NCBI GenBank assembly: GCA_016177775.1 | Contig: JACOUQ010000005.1 | Location: 124,001 to 188,000, forward strand | Direction: 5' to 3' | Source: Geobacter sp. | Lineage (GTDB): Bacteria > Desulfobacterota > Desulfuromonadia > Geobacterales > Geobacteraceae | Length of the DNA stretch: 64,000 bases | Part shown: piece after piece, positions 18,901-26,580 of the stretch | Layout of the letters: each line of letters begins with the position of its first letter | Numbering within the stretch: the first letter of the stretch is position 1 | Position numbers and translations under genes: made by a program | Notes under the pieces: model-generated | What the model was told of the DNA's origin: nothing | The model's input: the letters and a program-made list of their open reading frames with translations, nothing else | Database searches by the model: none

Positions 18901-19554
18901 TTGAAAGTCTCTATCATCCGTCGCTCGTGGGTCACCTTCTCCGCCTACGTCATCGGCACCTACGCCTCGCTCCTTAACTGCTTCCGCATAGTAGGCGCCG
19001 AGAATATTCCGCAGGAAGGCGGGGTGCTCCTTGCCTCCAACCATATCTCCGCTTATGAAACCATCTTTCTCCCGTGGGCTGTCATCCGTCATTACCCCAT
19101 GCGCATGCTCTGGGCGCCGGCCAAGGAGGAGTTGTTCCGTAACCGCCTGGCAGGGGCGCTGTTTTCCTCCTGGGGGGCATTTCCTGTCCGGCGCGGCCGT
19201 GACGTGCGGGCCGGCAAGACCATCAACGAACTGTTGCGCGATCAGCGGGTCATGCTCTTTCCCGAAGGGACCCGACACAAGGACGGCACTTTGGGGAAGG
19301 GGAACCGCGGTGTCGGCAAGATCATCTACGATACGCGCCCCGCAGTCGTACCTACTGTCCTGATCGGGCTAAACCGTTGGAAATTCCCCGGTTTCGGACA
19401 GAAGGCGAGTGTCGTCTTCGGCGAGCCCTTAGATTTCTCCGATCTCTTGCAGCGCGAGGACTGTAAGCAAACCCATCAAGCCATCGTCGACCGGATAATG
19501 GACTCGATTGCCGAAATCCTGAAGCGGGAGGGGGCCTATGTCGGGCAAGATTGA
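18901..19554 (+). CDS. plsC: 1-acyl-sn-glycerol-3-phosphate acyltransferase-like protein
   Basis: 217 residues, TTG start. It is an LPLAT domain with the FPEGTR motif at 120-125 and the FPVRRGRD motif near 94. The catalytic motif reads NHISAYE, that is HX4E (His48, Glu53) instead of the usual HX4D. PlsC-type enzymes make phosphatidic acid from lysophosphatidate at the inner membrane. The Glu substitution is conservative, but a relaxed or different acceptor specificity is possible. Its 3-prime end overlaps rnhA by 17 bp. Confidence 0.88.
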   Translation: MKVSIIRRSWVTFSAYVIGTYASLLNCFRIVGAENIPQEGGVLLASNHISAYETIFLPWAVIRHYPMRMLWAPAKEELFRNRLAGALFSSWGAFPVRRGRDVRAGKTINELLRDQRVMLFPEGTRHKDGTLGKGNRGVGKIIYDTRPAVVPTVLIGLNRWKFPGFGQKASVVFGEPLDFSDLLQREDCKQTHQAIVDRIMDSIAEILKREGAYVGQD

Positions 19555-20002
19555 GATTTTCTGCGACGGCGCCTGCAGCGGCAACCCCGGCGTCGGCGGA
19601 TGGGGGGCCATCCTCCGCTGGAACGGCCACGAGAAGGAACTCTCCGGCGCACATGGCGAGACCACCAACAACCGTATGGAGATGACCGCCGCCATCGAGG
19701 CACTTTCCGCCCTCAAGCGCCCCTCGACCGTCATCATCGCCACCGATTCCCAGTACCTGGTCAAGGGAATGACCGAGTGGATCAAGGGATGGATCAGGAA
19801 GGGGTGGGTCAACAGCAAGAAGGAGCCGGTTCTCAACCGCGACCTCTGGGAGCGCCTCCTGGAGCATACCCGGCAACACAAGGTGGAGTGGCAATGGATT
19901 CGCGGCCACAACGGCCATACCGAGAACGAGCGGTGCGACGAGCTGGCGAGGAAGGCGATTGAGGCCTATCGGCAGGGTGCTAGGCTGAAGGCTGAAGGCT
20001 GA
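19538..20002 (+). CDS. rnhA: Ribonuclease HI
   Basis: 154 residues. The catalytic acids Asp10 ([12 protein letters not shown]), Glu48 ([12 protein letters not shown]), Asp70 (ATDSQY) and Asp134 (ERCDELA) are all present, as is the handle region ([10 protein letters not shown]). It degrades RNA in RNA-DNA hybrids. The last codons (LKAEG and the TGA) are made of the heptad AGGCTGA repeated three times, so the repeat has replaced the native end of the gene. Confidence 0.97.
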   Translation: MSGKIEIFCDGACSGNPGVGGWGAILRWNGHEKELSGAHGETTNNRMEMTAAIEALSALKRPSTVIIATDSQYLVKGMTEWIKGWIRKGWVNSKKEPVLNRDLWERLLEHTRQHKVEWQWIRGHNGHTENERCDELARKAIEAYRQGARLKAEG

Positions 20003-20064
20003 AGACGCTGGGTTCCATGCGGTTCAAAAGGACTTTTTCACCATTCACAATTCACTATTCACGG
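19982..20064 (+). repeat. two heptad arrays flanking the end of rnhA
   Basis: 19982-20002 holds three copies of AGGCTGA, the last containing the rnhA stop. 20037-20064 holds four units of TTCACNN (TTCACCA, TTCACAA, TTCACTA, TTCACGG). Both have period 7. Confidence 0.85.
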
Positions 20065-20071
20065 CATTTGA

Positions 20072-20404
20072 ATGAGCTATTTCATCATCGAAGTCTCCGA
20101 GCAGGAGATCAGGCGGGAGAAGGATAAGGCCCGCGAGCTGCGCAAATCGCAGTGGTGGAAAAATCGCGTTGGGCGCGGGATTTGTCACTGGTGCGGCGGG
20201 AAGTTCCCGTTAGATGATCTCACCATGGACCATATCGTCCCCATTGTCCGGGGGGGGAAGAGTAGCCGTGGCAACCTCGTGCCGGCCTGCAAGGAGTGCA
20301 ACAATAAAAAGAAATACATGCTTCCCATTGAATGGGAGGAGTATTTGAAAACGGTAACCGGAGACCGGGGTCCAGACCCAACTGGGCCTGAAGGGAATGG
20401 CTAA
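20072..20404 (+). CDS. HNH endonuclease family protein
   Basis: 110 residues. Zinc-binding pairs CHWC (38-41) and CKEC (73-76) frame the HNH core with LTMDHIVPIVRGG (Asp53-His54) and Asn68. The N-terminal 30 residues are helical and basic. This is the compact 5-methylcytosine-restriction-like HNH type often found as a stand-alone gene in Geobacter; biological role unclear. The last 15 codons overlap further heptad-like sequence (ACCGGAG, ACCGGGG). Confidence 0.88.
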   Translation: MSYFIIEVSEQEIRREKDKARELRKSQWWKNRVGRGICHWCGGKFPLDDLTMDHIVPIVRGGKSSRGNLVPACKECNNKKKYMLPIEWEEYLKTVTGDRGPDPTGPEGNG

Positions 20405-20429
20405 GATTAAAATCTCGCTATTTTAACCT

Positions 20430-20457
20430 CTCACAACTCACGATTCACTACTCACGA
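20430..20457 (+). repeat. heptad repeat, 4 units (YTCACNA)
   Basis: CTCACAA, CTCACGA, TTCACTA, CTCACGA, ending 7 nt before the ATG of the HAD gene. The unit is closely related to the array at 20037-20064. Confidence 0.85.
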
Positions 20458-20464
20458 GAAAAGA

Positions 20465-21076
20465 ATGTATAAAGCCGTAATCTACGACTGCGACGGGGTG
20501 ATGTTCGACTCCTTCGAGGCCAATCTGGAGTTCTACCAGCGGATCATGCGGGCAATGGGGCGGGCGCCCCTGGACCGGGCTGACGAGGAGCATATGCGCG
20601 TCCTCCATACTTACGCCAATCGCGAGGTGCTGGCCCATTTCTTTCCCGACCCGGCAGAGTGGGAAAAAGCGGTGCGTCATGCCGGCGCTCTTGATTACCG
20701 GGAGCTCGTTCCCCTCATGGTGATGGAGGATGGGTTCCGGGAGACGCTTGAAGCCCTGAGCGGGCGAGTAGACCTCGCGGTCTGCACCAACCGCTCGACA
20801 TCCATGGACATGGTCCTGGAAAGCTTCGACCTTGCCCGTTACTTCGGAATCGTCATGACTGCCAGCAAGGTGGCCAACCCCAAACCCCACCCCGAACCGC
20901 TCATCAAGGTTCTTGACCATTACGGGATTGCCCCCGCGGAGGCTCTCTTCGTCGGTGACTCAGACGTGGACCGCCAAGCCGCCCAAGCCGCAGGGGTCCC
21001 CTTTGTGGCCTACAGGGCCGATTTCCCCGCCCATGCCAGGATCGAGAGGCATTCAGAGATTCTTGGCCTGCTCTGA
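20465..21076 (+). CDS. HAD-superfamily hydrolase (phosphoglycolate phosphatase-like)
   Basis: 203 residues. Motif I is YDCDGVMFDS, motif II CTNRSTS, motif III Lys within KVANPKPHPEP, and motif IV VGDSDVDRQAA. The helical cap inserted after motif I marks subclass I. The product resembles Gph-like phosphatases but the substrate is not readable from sequence. AAGA lies before the ATG and the heptad array fills the preceding spacer. Confidence 0.88.
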   Translation: MYKAVIYDCDGVMFDSFEANLEFYQRIMRAMGRAPLDRADEEHMRVLHTYANREVLAHFFPDPAEWEKAVRHAGALDYRELVPLMVMEDGFRETLEALSGRVDLAVCTNRSTSMDMVLESFDLARYFGIVMTASKVANPKPHPEPLIKVLDHYGIAPAEALFVGDSDVDRQAAQAAGVPFVAYRADFPAHARIERHSEILGLL

Positions 21077-21080
21077 CCGG

Positions 21081-21485
21081 CTAGTGCTCGTGATACCCCA
21101 GCACTACCAGAATGCAGCTGCCGTCTGCTATGACGTTGATGTTGTTCTTCCTGCACAGCTCGACGGCCGCCTGGCTCTCAGCGCCGGGCTGCATCCAGAT
21201 GTTCTCGATCCCCTTGGCGGCGGCGGCCGGAATCAGCTGTTCGGTCACTGCCGGCGGGGTAATCATGGAAATGCTCTTCACCTCGGCTGGAAGGTCCGAG
21301 ATCTGCGCAACACAACCGATCCCCTCTATCTCCCGCTCATTCGGGTTGACTGGAATAGCCCGGTACCCCTTCTGCATGTAACAACGCAGGACCTTGTTTC
21401 CATACTTCTCCCTCTTTGAAGATGCCCCCACCACGCCGAATGCCGGGGAGGCCAGAAACCGGTCGATCTGTTCACGGCTGTCCAT
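21081..21485 (-). CDS. CoA-binding domain protein (YccU family)
   Basis: 134 residues: a single Rossmann-type CoA-binding domain (FGVVGASSKREKYGNKV, then YRAIPVNPNEREIEG and MQPGAESQAAVELC). This is the stand-alone form of the succinyl-CoA synthetase alpha-like domain. No catalytic function has been established for the family. It is convergent with the HAD gene, 4 bp apart. GGAGAAT precedes the ATG on the minus strand. Confidence 0.9.
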   Translation of the reverse strand: MDSREQIDRFLASPAFGVVGASSKREKYGNKVLRCYMQKGYRAIPVNPNEREIEGIGCVAQISDLPAEVKSISMITPPAVTEQLIPAAAAKGIENIWMQPGAESQAAVELCRKNNINVIADGSCILVVLGYHEH

Positions 21486-21649
21486 GGATTCTCCTTTCCC
21501 TGTGGACTTTCTAGTGTGTAAACTCCTTCAAGTATAGGCCATTTTCACCGGAATTAAAGAGAAGATGACCTGCCCCCCTTGCTCTTTGCCCGATTTCTGG
21601 TTCAATTAAGTTGCAGGGTACACATCTGACCTAGGGAGGAGAACGGAAC

Positions 21650-22117
21650 ATGAAAGGTAACGACAAGATCATCGAGCATCTGAACGCGCGTCTCGCCGAG
21701 GAACTGACCGCCATCAACCAGTACATGGTCCACGCGGAGATGTGCGAAAACTGGGGGTATGATAAGCTGCACGACCTGATCAGGAAGCGGTCAATAGACG
21801 AGATGAAGCACGCCGAGAAGCTCATCGCGCGCATTCTCTTCCTGGAAGGGCGTCCTACGGTCAGCCATCTGAACAAGATCCACATCGGTGCGGAGATCCC
21901 CAAAATGCACGAAAGCGACCACGTCTACGAGCTCGATGCCGTTAAGGGTTACAACGAGACCATCAGGCTGGCGGTGGAGGTGGGGGACAACGGCACCCGC
22001 GAGTTGATCGAGTCGATCCTGAAGGAAGAGGAGATGCACGTGGACTGGCTGGAGGCGCAGATGGACCAGATCCGCCAGATGGGCATCCAGGCTTATCTCG
22101 GGGAGCAGATCGACTGA
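21650..22117 (+). CDS. bfr: Bacterioferritin
   Basis: 155 residues, with GGGAGGAG before the ATG. The four-helix bundle carries ferroxidase ligands (Glu in NARLAEELTAINQY, EMKHAEKLI, ILKEEEMHVDWLE) and the heme-axial Met region (AEMCENWGYDKL). Bacterioferritins store iron and detoxify Fe(II) with peroxide, fitting an iron-reducing lifestyle. A strong terminator and a palindromic repeat follow. Confidence 0.95.
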   Translation: MKGNDKIIEHLNARLAEELTAINQYMVHAEMCENWGYDKLHDLIRKRSIDEMKHAEKLIARILFLEGRPTVSHLNKIHIGAEIPKMHESDHVYELDAVKGYNETIRLAVEVGDNGTRELIESILKEEEMHVDWLEAQMDQIRQMGIQAYLGEQID

Positions 22118-22132
22118 TGTCGATTGTAATGG

Positions 22133-22172
22133 TAGAGACGCATTGCATGCGTCTCTATTGCATGCGTCTCTA
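22133..22172. repeat. palindromic TAGAGACGCA element with an extra arm
   Basis: TAGAGACGCA, spacer TTGCA, TGCGTCTCTA, then a second copy of spacer plus right arm (15-bp unit repeated, 22143-22157 and 22158-22172). The same arms occur at 24864-24891. Confidence 0.85.
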
Positions 22173-22223
22173 GGGTGCGTTGCCTTACGAATACCCCTCA
22201 AGGCCCATATGTTTTGGGACAGT

Positions 22224-22252
22224 AAAAAAGCCTGCTTGTGCAGGCTTTTTTA
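22224..22252 (+). terminator. intrinsic terminator after bfr
   Basis: AAAAAAGCCTGC / GCAGGCTTTTTT stem with TTGT loop. Confidence 0.9.
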
Positions 22253-22315
22253 TCGCGTGACAATGGCGGTGTCGATTTGCGCATCCCTATCAGCCTTTGC
22301 GCGAGAGGAGGCGGG

Positions 22316-22344
22316 TTGACAATTCTGGTCAAATTTGTTAATTA
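22316..22344 (+). promoter_or_regulatory. sigma70-type promoter before the YcbK-like gene
   Basis: Consensus TTGACA, 17-nt spacer, TAATTA, predicting a start near 22351. That rules out the TTG at 22355 as a normally led start codon. Confidence 0.75.
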
Positions 22345-22372
22345 ATTCCCCACCTTGCATGAAAAGGGGGGA

Positions 22373-22936
22373 ATGCCATTGTTTAATCGCAAATTTAGCA
22401 GAAGACTGTTTCTCAAGGCATCACTGGCGGCGTCCCTTATGCTGCTCGACGGCGTCCCGGGCTTTGCATCCATCCCGCCCGAAACCGATATCGATGGACA
22501 ATTGTCGCTTTTCAACACCCACAGCCGCGAGCGGGTGTCCCTGATCTTCAGAAAACCCTCGGGGGAGTACGATCCCGAGGCCATCAAGGAACTCAACTGG
22601 GTTCTCCGCTGCCACTCCGGCGAGGTGGGGGAGATGGACATGCGGGTCATCGAATACCTTAGCCTGGTGGACAAGCAGCTGGGTGGCAACAACGAGATAC
22701 ATATCATTTCCGGTTTCAGGTCGCCCAATTATAATGCGATGCTTCGTAACAGGAGCCGCGGCGGGGTCGCCAGCAAGAGCCTCCATATGAAGGGGAAAGC
22801 CATAGATATCGCCATTCCCGGCGTTGACCTGCATATGCTCCGCACGGCCGCTCTAGACCTGCGTTATGGCGGGGTCGGCTACTATCCCGGCCCTGGGTTC
22901 GTGCACATCGATTCGGGAACCTTCAGGACCTGGTAA
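22373..22936 (+). CDS. YcbK/DUF882-type peptidase_M15-like protein with Tat signal
   Basis: About 187 residues from the ATG at 22373; a TTG at 22379 is an alternative with better spacing from the AAGGGGGG. A twin-arginine motif (SRRLFLKASLA) starts a signal peptide. The mature part has SGFRSPNYNAMLRN, SLHMKGKAIDIA and GGVGYYPGPGFVHID, the HxxxxxxD and H metal sites of LAS peptidases. It probably cuts peptidoglycan peptides in the periplasm. It is followed after 11 bp by an L,D-transpeptidase gene, a likely functional pair. Confidence 0.88.
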   Translation: MPLFNRKFSRRLFLKASLAASLMLLDGVPGFASIPPETDIDGQLSLFNTHSRERVSLIFRKPSGEYDPEAIKELNWVLRCHSGEVGEMDMRVIEYLSLVDKQLGGNNEIHIISGFRSPNYNAMLRNRSRGGVASKSLHMKGKAIDIAIPGVDLHMLRTAALDLRYGGVGYYPGPGFVHIDSGTFRTW

Positions 22937-22947
22937 AGGGGGTGCCG

Positions 22948-23754
22948 GTGCGCAGGTCGATTATCCTGATAACTTGCGCCCTTGTCCTGTCACTTATCTG
23001 CTCCGTTGCGGGGGCCGCCCCGAGAAAACGGAAAATAAAACGCATTATCCCCCCCTGCAAGGTCTTTTACCCGAGCGACCTGACAATCGCCTGGAAATGC
23101 CGGCGAATAAGAGCGAATGAAACGCCGGAACGCCTCTTCGGAGAGCGCTGGCTGGATGTCCTTCGGTTCAACCGGATCGACCGGCGCCATTTGTTGTGGG
23201 GAGGTTACATAAAGATCCCCGAGAACCTGGACGATATAAAGGATTTCACCCCTCTTCCCCATTTCCTCCCCGAGGCCGAAAAGGAAAAGAAATTCATCCT
23301 GGTAGACCTTTCCGAGCAGTTCATCGGCGCCTACGAATACGGAGTCCTCGTATTCTCATTCCCCGCAGCCAGCGGCGAGAAGGTGTTCCGGACCCCCACC
23401 GGCAGGTTCCGGGTAACCGCCTACAGCCTTAATCACGAGTCCTCCATATACAAGATAGAGAAGACCATAATCCCGTACCCCATGCATTACGGCCTTATGT
23501 TCCACGTGAGCAGAAAGGGTACCGCCTACTGGATTCATGGCCGCGATATCCCCGGCTATCCCGCCTCGCACGGCTGCGTAGGCCTTTATGACGAGGAGAT
23601 GCAGAACCGCTATTACGATTTTCCAGTCAATCCTGTTCTTGATGATGCCAGAAGGCTTTACGAATGGGCAATCGGGGATGCCCCGGACGACGGTGAATTT
23701 CATTATCTCAAGGGGGGGCCGAAGGTCCTGATTGTGGGGACGCTGTCGGTGTAG
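22948..23754 (+). CDS. L,D-transpeptidase (YkuD/ErfK family)
   Basis: About 268 residues from GTG at 22948 (AAAGGGG upstream; another GTG at 22942 is possible). A signal peptide runs to about AGAA. A short basic linker and a LysM-like segment (TPERLFGERWLDVLRFN) precede the catalytic domain, whose active site reads HGRDIPGYPASHGCVGL with Cys as nucleophile. Such enzymes form 3-3 peptidoglycan cross-links or attach proteins to the wall. Confidence 0.92.
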   Translation: MRRSIILITCALVLSLICSVAGAAPRKRKIKRIIPPCKVFYPSDLTIAWKCRRIRANETPERLFGERWLDVLRFNRIDRRHLLWGGYIKIPENLDDIKDFTPLPHFLPEAEKEKKFILVDLSEQFIGAYEYGVLVFSFPAASGEKVFRTPTGRFRVTAYSLNHESSIYKIEKTIIPYPMHYGLMFHVSRKGTAYWIHGRDIPGYPASHGCVGLYDEEMQNRYYDFPVNPVLDDARRLYEWAIGDAPDDGEFHYLKGGPKVLIVGTLSV

Positions 23755-23760
23755 AGGCGG

Positions 23761-23788
23761 GGTCTAGGGAATGGGGACTGGGGACTGG
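23761..23788 (+). repeat. heptad repeat, 4 degenerate units (GGACTGG type)
   Basis: GGTCTAG, GGAATGG, GGACTGG, GGACTGG, right after the L,D-transpeptidase stop. Confidence 0.8.
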
Positions 23789-23798
23789 TAAAATCTTA

Positions 23799-23834
23799 CG
23801 AAAAAGCCTGCAATCGCAGGCTTTTTCGTTTTTT
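23799..23834 (+). terminator. bidirectional intrinsic terminator
   Basis: CGAAAAAGCCTGC / GCAGGCTTTTTCG stem with a short AAT loop, then a T run; lies between convergent genes and between two heptad arrays. Confidence 0.88.
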
Positions 23835-23845
23835 GTTGATATTGT

Positions 23846-23866
23846 CCAGTGCCTAGCGCCCAGTGC
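23846..23866 (+). repeat. heptad repeat, 3 units (CCAGTGC, CTAGCGC, CCAGTGC)
   Basis: Period-7 tract ending just before the 3-prime end of the rubrerythrin-like gene. Confidence 0.75.
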
Positions 23867-23872
23867 CTGCTT

Positions 23873-24358
23873 TCAAAACTCCTTGAGATTGCTGAACTCG
23901 CCCCAGGCAAGATAGGTCTTGGGGGACTGGACGAATAAGTAGATGTTCTCCACGATATTCAGGTGGCGCCGTTCCTGGTCGGCGATCTTGAGGAGTAGAT
24001 TCCTTGTCGCCTCCTTGTCCGCTTTTGCGGCAAGATCCTCGTAAAATTTGATGCTCTCCTCTTCTTCCTTCACCACATGCTTGAAGGCGTCCGGGTCATC
24101 CTGCAGCTCGGCCATCAGGTCACGTTTCCCCAGAAGCGGCCTGAACGCGCAGGCCGCGTCGTTCAGTGAATTGAACTGGGCCTGAGCCGGGTCTGTGGTG
24201 TCCCGCATCTTTTTCAGCGCTTCCAGGTGTTCGTCCTCGGCCCCTGCCATTAGTTCAAAAAGCTTTTTGAGCTCTTCCACCTTGGCGTTTGAAGCCAGTT
24301 TCTGGTAGTGTGCTTTTGCATCTTCTTCCATTTTGATGGCGCAGTCCAAGACGTTCAT
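23873..24358 (-). CDS. Ferritin-like diiron protein (rubrerythrin family, no rubredoxin domain)
   Basis: 161 residues. Helical repeats carry the diiron ligand pattern: AIKMEEDAKAHY, AGAEDEHLEAL, VVKEEEESIKFYEDL and IADQERRHLNIVENI. There is no C-terminal CXXC pair, so the rubredoxin domain of classical rubrerythrin is missing. Such erythrin-like proteins act in peroxide defence or iron handling in anaerobes. GGAGG lies before the ATG on the minus strand. Confidence 0.88.
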   Translation of the reverse strand: MNVLDCAIKMEEDAKAHYQKLASNAKVEELKKLFELMAGAEDEHLEALKKMRDTTDPAQAQFNSLNDAACAFRPLLGKRDLMAELQDDPDAFKHVVKEEEESIKFYEDLAAKADKEATRNLLLKIADQERRHLNIVENIYLFVQSPKTYLAWGEFSNLKEF

Positions 24359-24454
24359 GACGCAACCTCCTTTTCCGTCCCGGCGGTTAGATCGCCGGAA
24401 ATTCTCATACGTGAAAATTATACCAGAATAAGGAGTTGTTTGTGGAGGGAGGAG

Positions 24455-24487
24455 GGAAAAAGACCGGTCAAAATTTCTGACCGGTCC
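24455..24487 (-). terminator. intrinsic terminator of rpsU
   Basis: On the minus strand GGACCGGTCAGAA / TTGACCGGTC followed by TTTTTCCC, about 25 nt after the rpsU stop. Confidence 0.88.
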
Positions 24488-24511
24488 GAGTGATTAGGAG
24501 AGATGAAGCGG

Positions 24512-24712
24512 CTAGTCCCTTTCGGGCTTGCGGAACCGCTGGGCTTTTTTCCTGCGGCGCGCGGCCTCCTGCTGCTTGCGTTTTTTCTTTACAGATGGCT
24601 TCTCATAGTGCTTCCGCTTCTTCATTTCCTTGAAAAAGCCGTCCATCTGCAGCTTCTTTTTCAGATTTCGGAGCGCGCGATCGAGGTCGTTCCCCTGGAC
24701 AATAACCTGCAT
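24512..24712 (-). CDS. rpsU: 30S ribosomal protein S21
   Basis: 66 residues from the ATG at 24712 ([20 protein letters not shown]), preceded by a near-perfect AAGGAGG; upstream in-frame codons lie inside the leader hairpin and are excluded. The C-terminus is strongly basic ([18 protein letters not shown]), typical of bS21. It is monocistronic here, with its own terminator. Confidence 0.96.
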   Translation of the reverse strand: MQVIVQGNDLDRALRNLKKKLQMDGFFKEMKKRKHYEKPSVKKKRKQQEAARRRKKAQRFRKPERD

Positions 24713-24728
24713 GCATACCTCCTTCGCG

Positions 24729-24762
24729 AAATAAAAGCCCAAGGACTTTTAAAGCCTTGGGC
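24729..24762 (-). promoter_or_regulatory. terminator-like hairpin in the rpsU leader (possible attenuator)
   Basis: On the minus strand GCCCAAGG / CCTTGGGC with a 10-nt loop is followed by CTTTTATTT and, 8 nt later, the rpsU Shine-Dalgarno. It has the form of an intrinsic terminator in the 5-prime leader, a plausible attenuation or autoregulation device. Confidence 0.55.
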
Positions 24763-24863
24763 GGCCAACTTCAAAAGATGAAAACAACTCTAACACATGT
24801 CGGGCAGGTTTGCATGGAAAAAGGCCAAAAAATGTGATCCTCGGTTTCAGCAAATTTCCGGAT

Positions 24864-24891
24864 GTAGAGACGCAAGATTTTGCGTCTCTAC
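24864..24891. repeat. perfect palindromic GTAGAGACGCAA element
   Basis: GTAGAGACGCAA, loop GATT, TTGCGTCTCTAC. Same arms as at 22133; a half copy (GTAGAGACG) occurs at 46921. Confidence 0.9.
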
Positions 24892-24964
24892 TGAAGCTCG
24901 ACATTTGCAATTTTCCGGGCACACTTGCAGTATGTGGAGCGTTAGATATGGAAGGGAGACAGCT

Positions 24965-25393
24965 ATGCCGGACGCCCCAGCATATCCTCTGGCGATATTT
25001 TACGACGGCTCCTGCTCAGTCTGCGCGGAAGAGATGGATGTTTACCGGCGCAAGGAGCACGCCGGCCGCCTACGATTCATTGAAATCAGCGCTCCGGAGT
25101 TCGACCCGATCCCCTACGGCATCACCCTGGATGAGTTCATGCACGACTTGCACGCCATCGACCGGGAGGGGCGCGTGTATCGGGGGGTGGAGGCGTTTCG
25201 CGTCATCTGGCAGGCGTTTCCCGGCTCTATCTGGTACGGCCTTCTTGCCTCTCTGGTTACCCTTCCCGGGATGAATCACCTGTCCAAGTTTGCCTACTGG
25301 AGCTTCGCACGGATCAGGAAATTTCTGCCGAGAAGCCACGATGCATGCAAGGACGGCACCTGCCTGCTCGGCAAGGACCGCCCCCATCGCTGA
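24965..25393 (+). CDS. DCC-family thiol-disulfide oxidoreductase (DUF393)
   Basis: 142 residues from the ATG at 24965 (GGGAGA upstream); a longer frame from 24797 would translate the palindromic repeat and is rejected. The defining motif is FYDGSCSVCAEEM near the N-terminus. HAIDREGRVYRGVEAFRVIW and the C-terminal RKFLPRS are also family features. DCC proteins are predicted thioredoxin-fold redox proteins without settled substrates. The 3-prime end overlaps only an unused upstream extension of the next gene. Confidence 0.85.
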   Translation: MPDAPAYPLAIFYDGSCSVCAEEMDVYRRKEHAGRLRFIEISAPEFDPIPYGITLDEFMHDLHAIDREGRVYRGVEAFRVIWQAFPGSIWYGLLASLVTLPGMNHLSKFAYWSFARIRKFLPRSHDACKDGTCLLGKDRPHR

Positions 25394-25467
25394 GCGTCGC
25401 ATCCCGTGTTATTCCGGACAAGCATGGGGAGATCGTGGTATATTGCACAAACTTTAAGGAGATACGG

Positions 25468-26571
25468 ATGGAACAGATTTATGACGTAATAATCGTGGGT
25501 GGCGGGCCGGCAGGGGTGGCGGCGGCCTATCTATGCCAGCGGAAGGGGTTGTCGTACCTGCTTATGGAGCAGGGTAAGACCGTCTTCCAGGGGATTGCAA
25601 ACACATACCCCGAGGGGAAGAATGTCTACCCCTCAAAACCGAGGGAGGCCCCGGAGCCTTTTCTGGTGGATGAGCTGCGGCCCCCGGATAAGCCGGTAAC
25701 GGTGGAGAAGTACATTCAATACGTGCAGCACTTCGTCCAGCATGAGAACCTGAACGTACAGGCCGAGATATCCTTCGAAGACCTGAAGGAGGAGAGAGAC
25801 GTCCTCATAGTGCAGACCGACCGGGGGCCATTCCGCTCCAGGAAGGTGGTGCTTGCCTTTGGCAGCAGCATTCCGCGCGAGCTGTCAGTCTATGGCGATG
25901 CCAAGATGGTGGCCAAGACCCTCGACGACCCGAAAAAATATCTGGGGGTGCGCACGCTGGTCATTGGCGGGGGGAACACCGCCGCCGATGTCATCATCTC
26001 CATCCTAAGGGCCAAGCGGGAGGCGAACGACAACCAGCCGGTCTACTGGGCACACATCTCCGAGACTTTCGACGTCAACAAGGAAATCGCCCAGAGGCTT
26101 GGAGAGGAGATCCTCCTCGGAGGCCACATCCGGCTGTTGCCCGGCGCAACTCCCCGTATCGGCGAGGTGGACGACGAGGGGGTGGATCGGCTGGTGATAC
26201 GCATAAACGAGTTCAAGCAGTCGGACGGGATCGAGATCTACCACGCCATGAGCTTTCCCATGAAGCACGTTATCGCCTGCATCGGCTCCCAGGGCCCTCT
26301 CCCCATTTTCGACAAGATCGGGGTCCAGACCATCGCCTGCGCCGAGGGGGTCTGCCGGGTGGCCAAGGAAGGGGAGCGGCTGATCCTTTTGACCGCCGAG
26401 TTCGAGTCGACCCGCAAAGGTGTGTATGTGATCGGCGGGGCCATATCCCCCTCCTTCATGAAGATCAGCGCCGGCGCCATTCAGGAGGAGAAGCACCCCA
26501 ACCTGATCTATACGGCCATTAACGACGCCTACCATGTGGTGGAGGCGATCTCGAAAAAGCTCGGCAAGTAA
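25468..26571 (+). CDS. FAD-dependent NAD(P)-binding oxidoreductase (YpdA/thioredoxin reductase-like)
   Basis: 367 residues from ATG at 25468 with TAAGGAGA upstream. The N-terminal FAD motif is VIIVGGGPAGVAAAY, and the second dinucleotide motif is TLVIGGGNTAADVI at about 165. There is no CXXC active site, so it is not a true thioredoxin reductase; the layout resembles YpdA-type flavoproteins. It probably reduces a low-molecular-weight disulfide or a ferredoxin/flavodoxin partner, which is an inference. corA begins 9 bp downstream. Confidence 0.82.
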   Translation: MEQIYDVIIVGGGPAGVAAAYLCQRKGLSYLLMEQGKTVFQGIANTYPEGKNVYPSKPREAPEPFLVDELRPPDKPVTVEKYIQYVQHFVQHENLNVQAEISFEDLKEERDVLIVQTDRGPFRSRKVVLAFGSSIPRELSVYGDAKMVAKTLDDPKKYLGVRTLVIGGGNTAADVIISILRAKREANDNQPVYWAHISETFDVNKEIAQRLGEEILLGGHIRLLPGATPRIGEVDDEGVDRLVIRINEFKQSDGIEIYHAMSFPMKHVIACIGSQGPLPIFDKIGVQTIACAEGVCRVAKEGERLILLTAEFESTRKGVYVIGGAISPSFMKISAGAIQEEKHPNLIYTAINDAYHVVEAISKKLGK

Positions 26572-26580
26572 GGAGTTACA

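Noticed and set aside
18631..19278. 215-codon minus-strand frame over the start of plsC
   Set aside because: Most of it is antisense to a clear PlsC homologue, with no motif and no ribosome-binding site.
24797..24964. N-terminal extension of the DCC protein
   Set aside because: It would translate the palindromic GTAGAGACG repeat and lacks a ribosome site; the ATG at 24965 fits the family.
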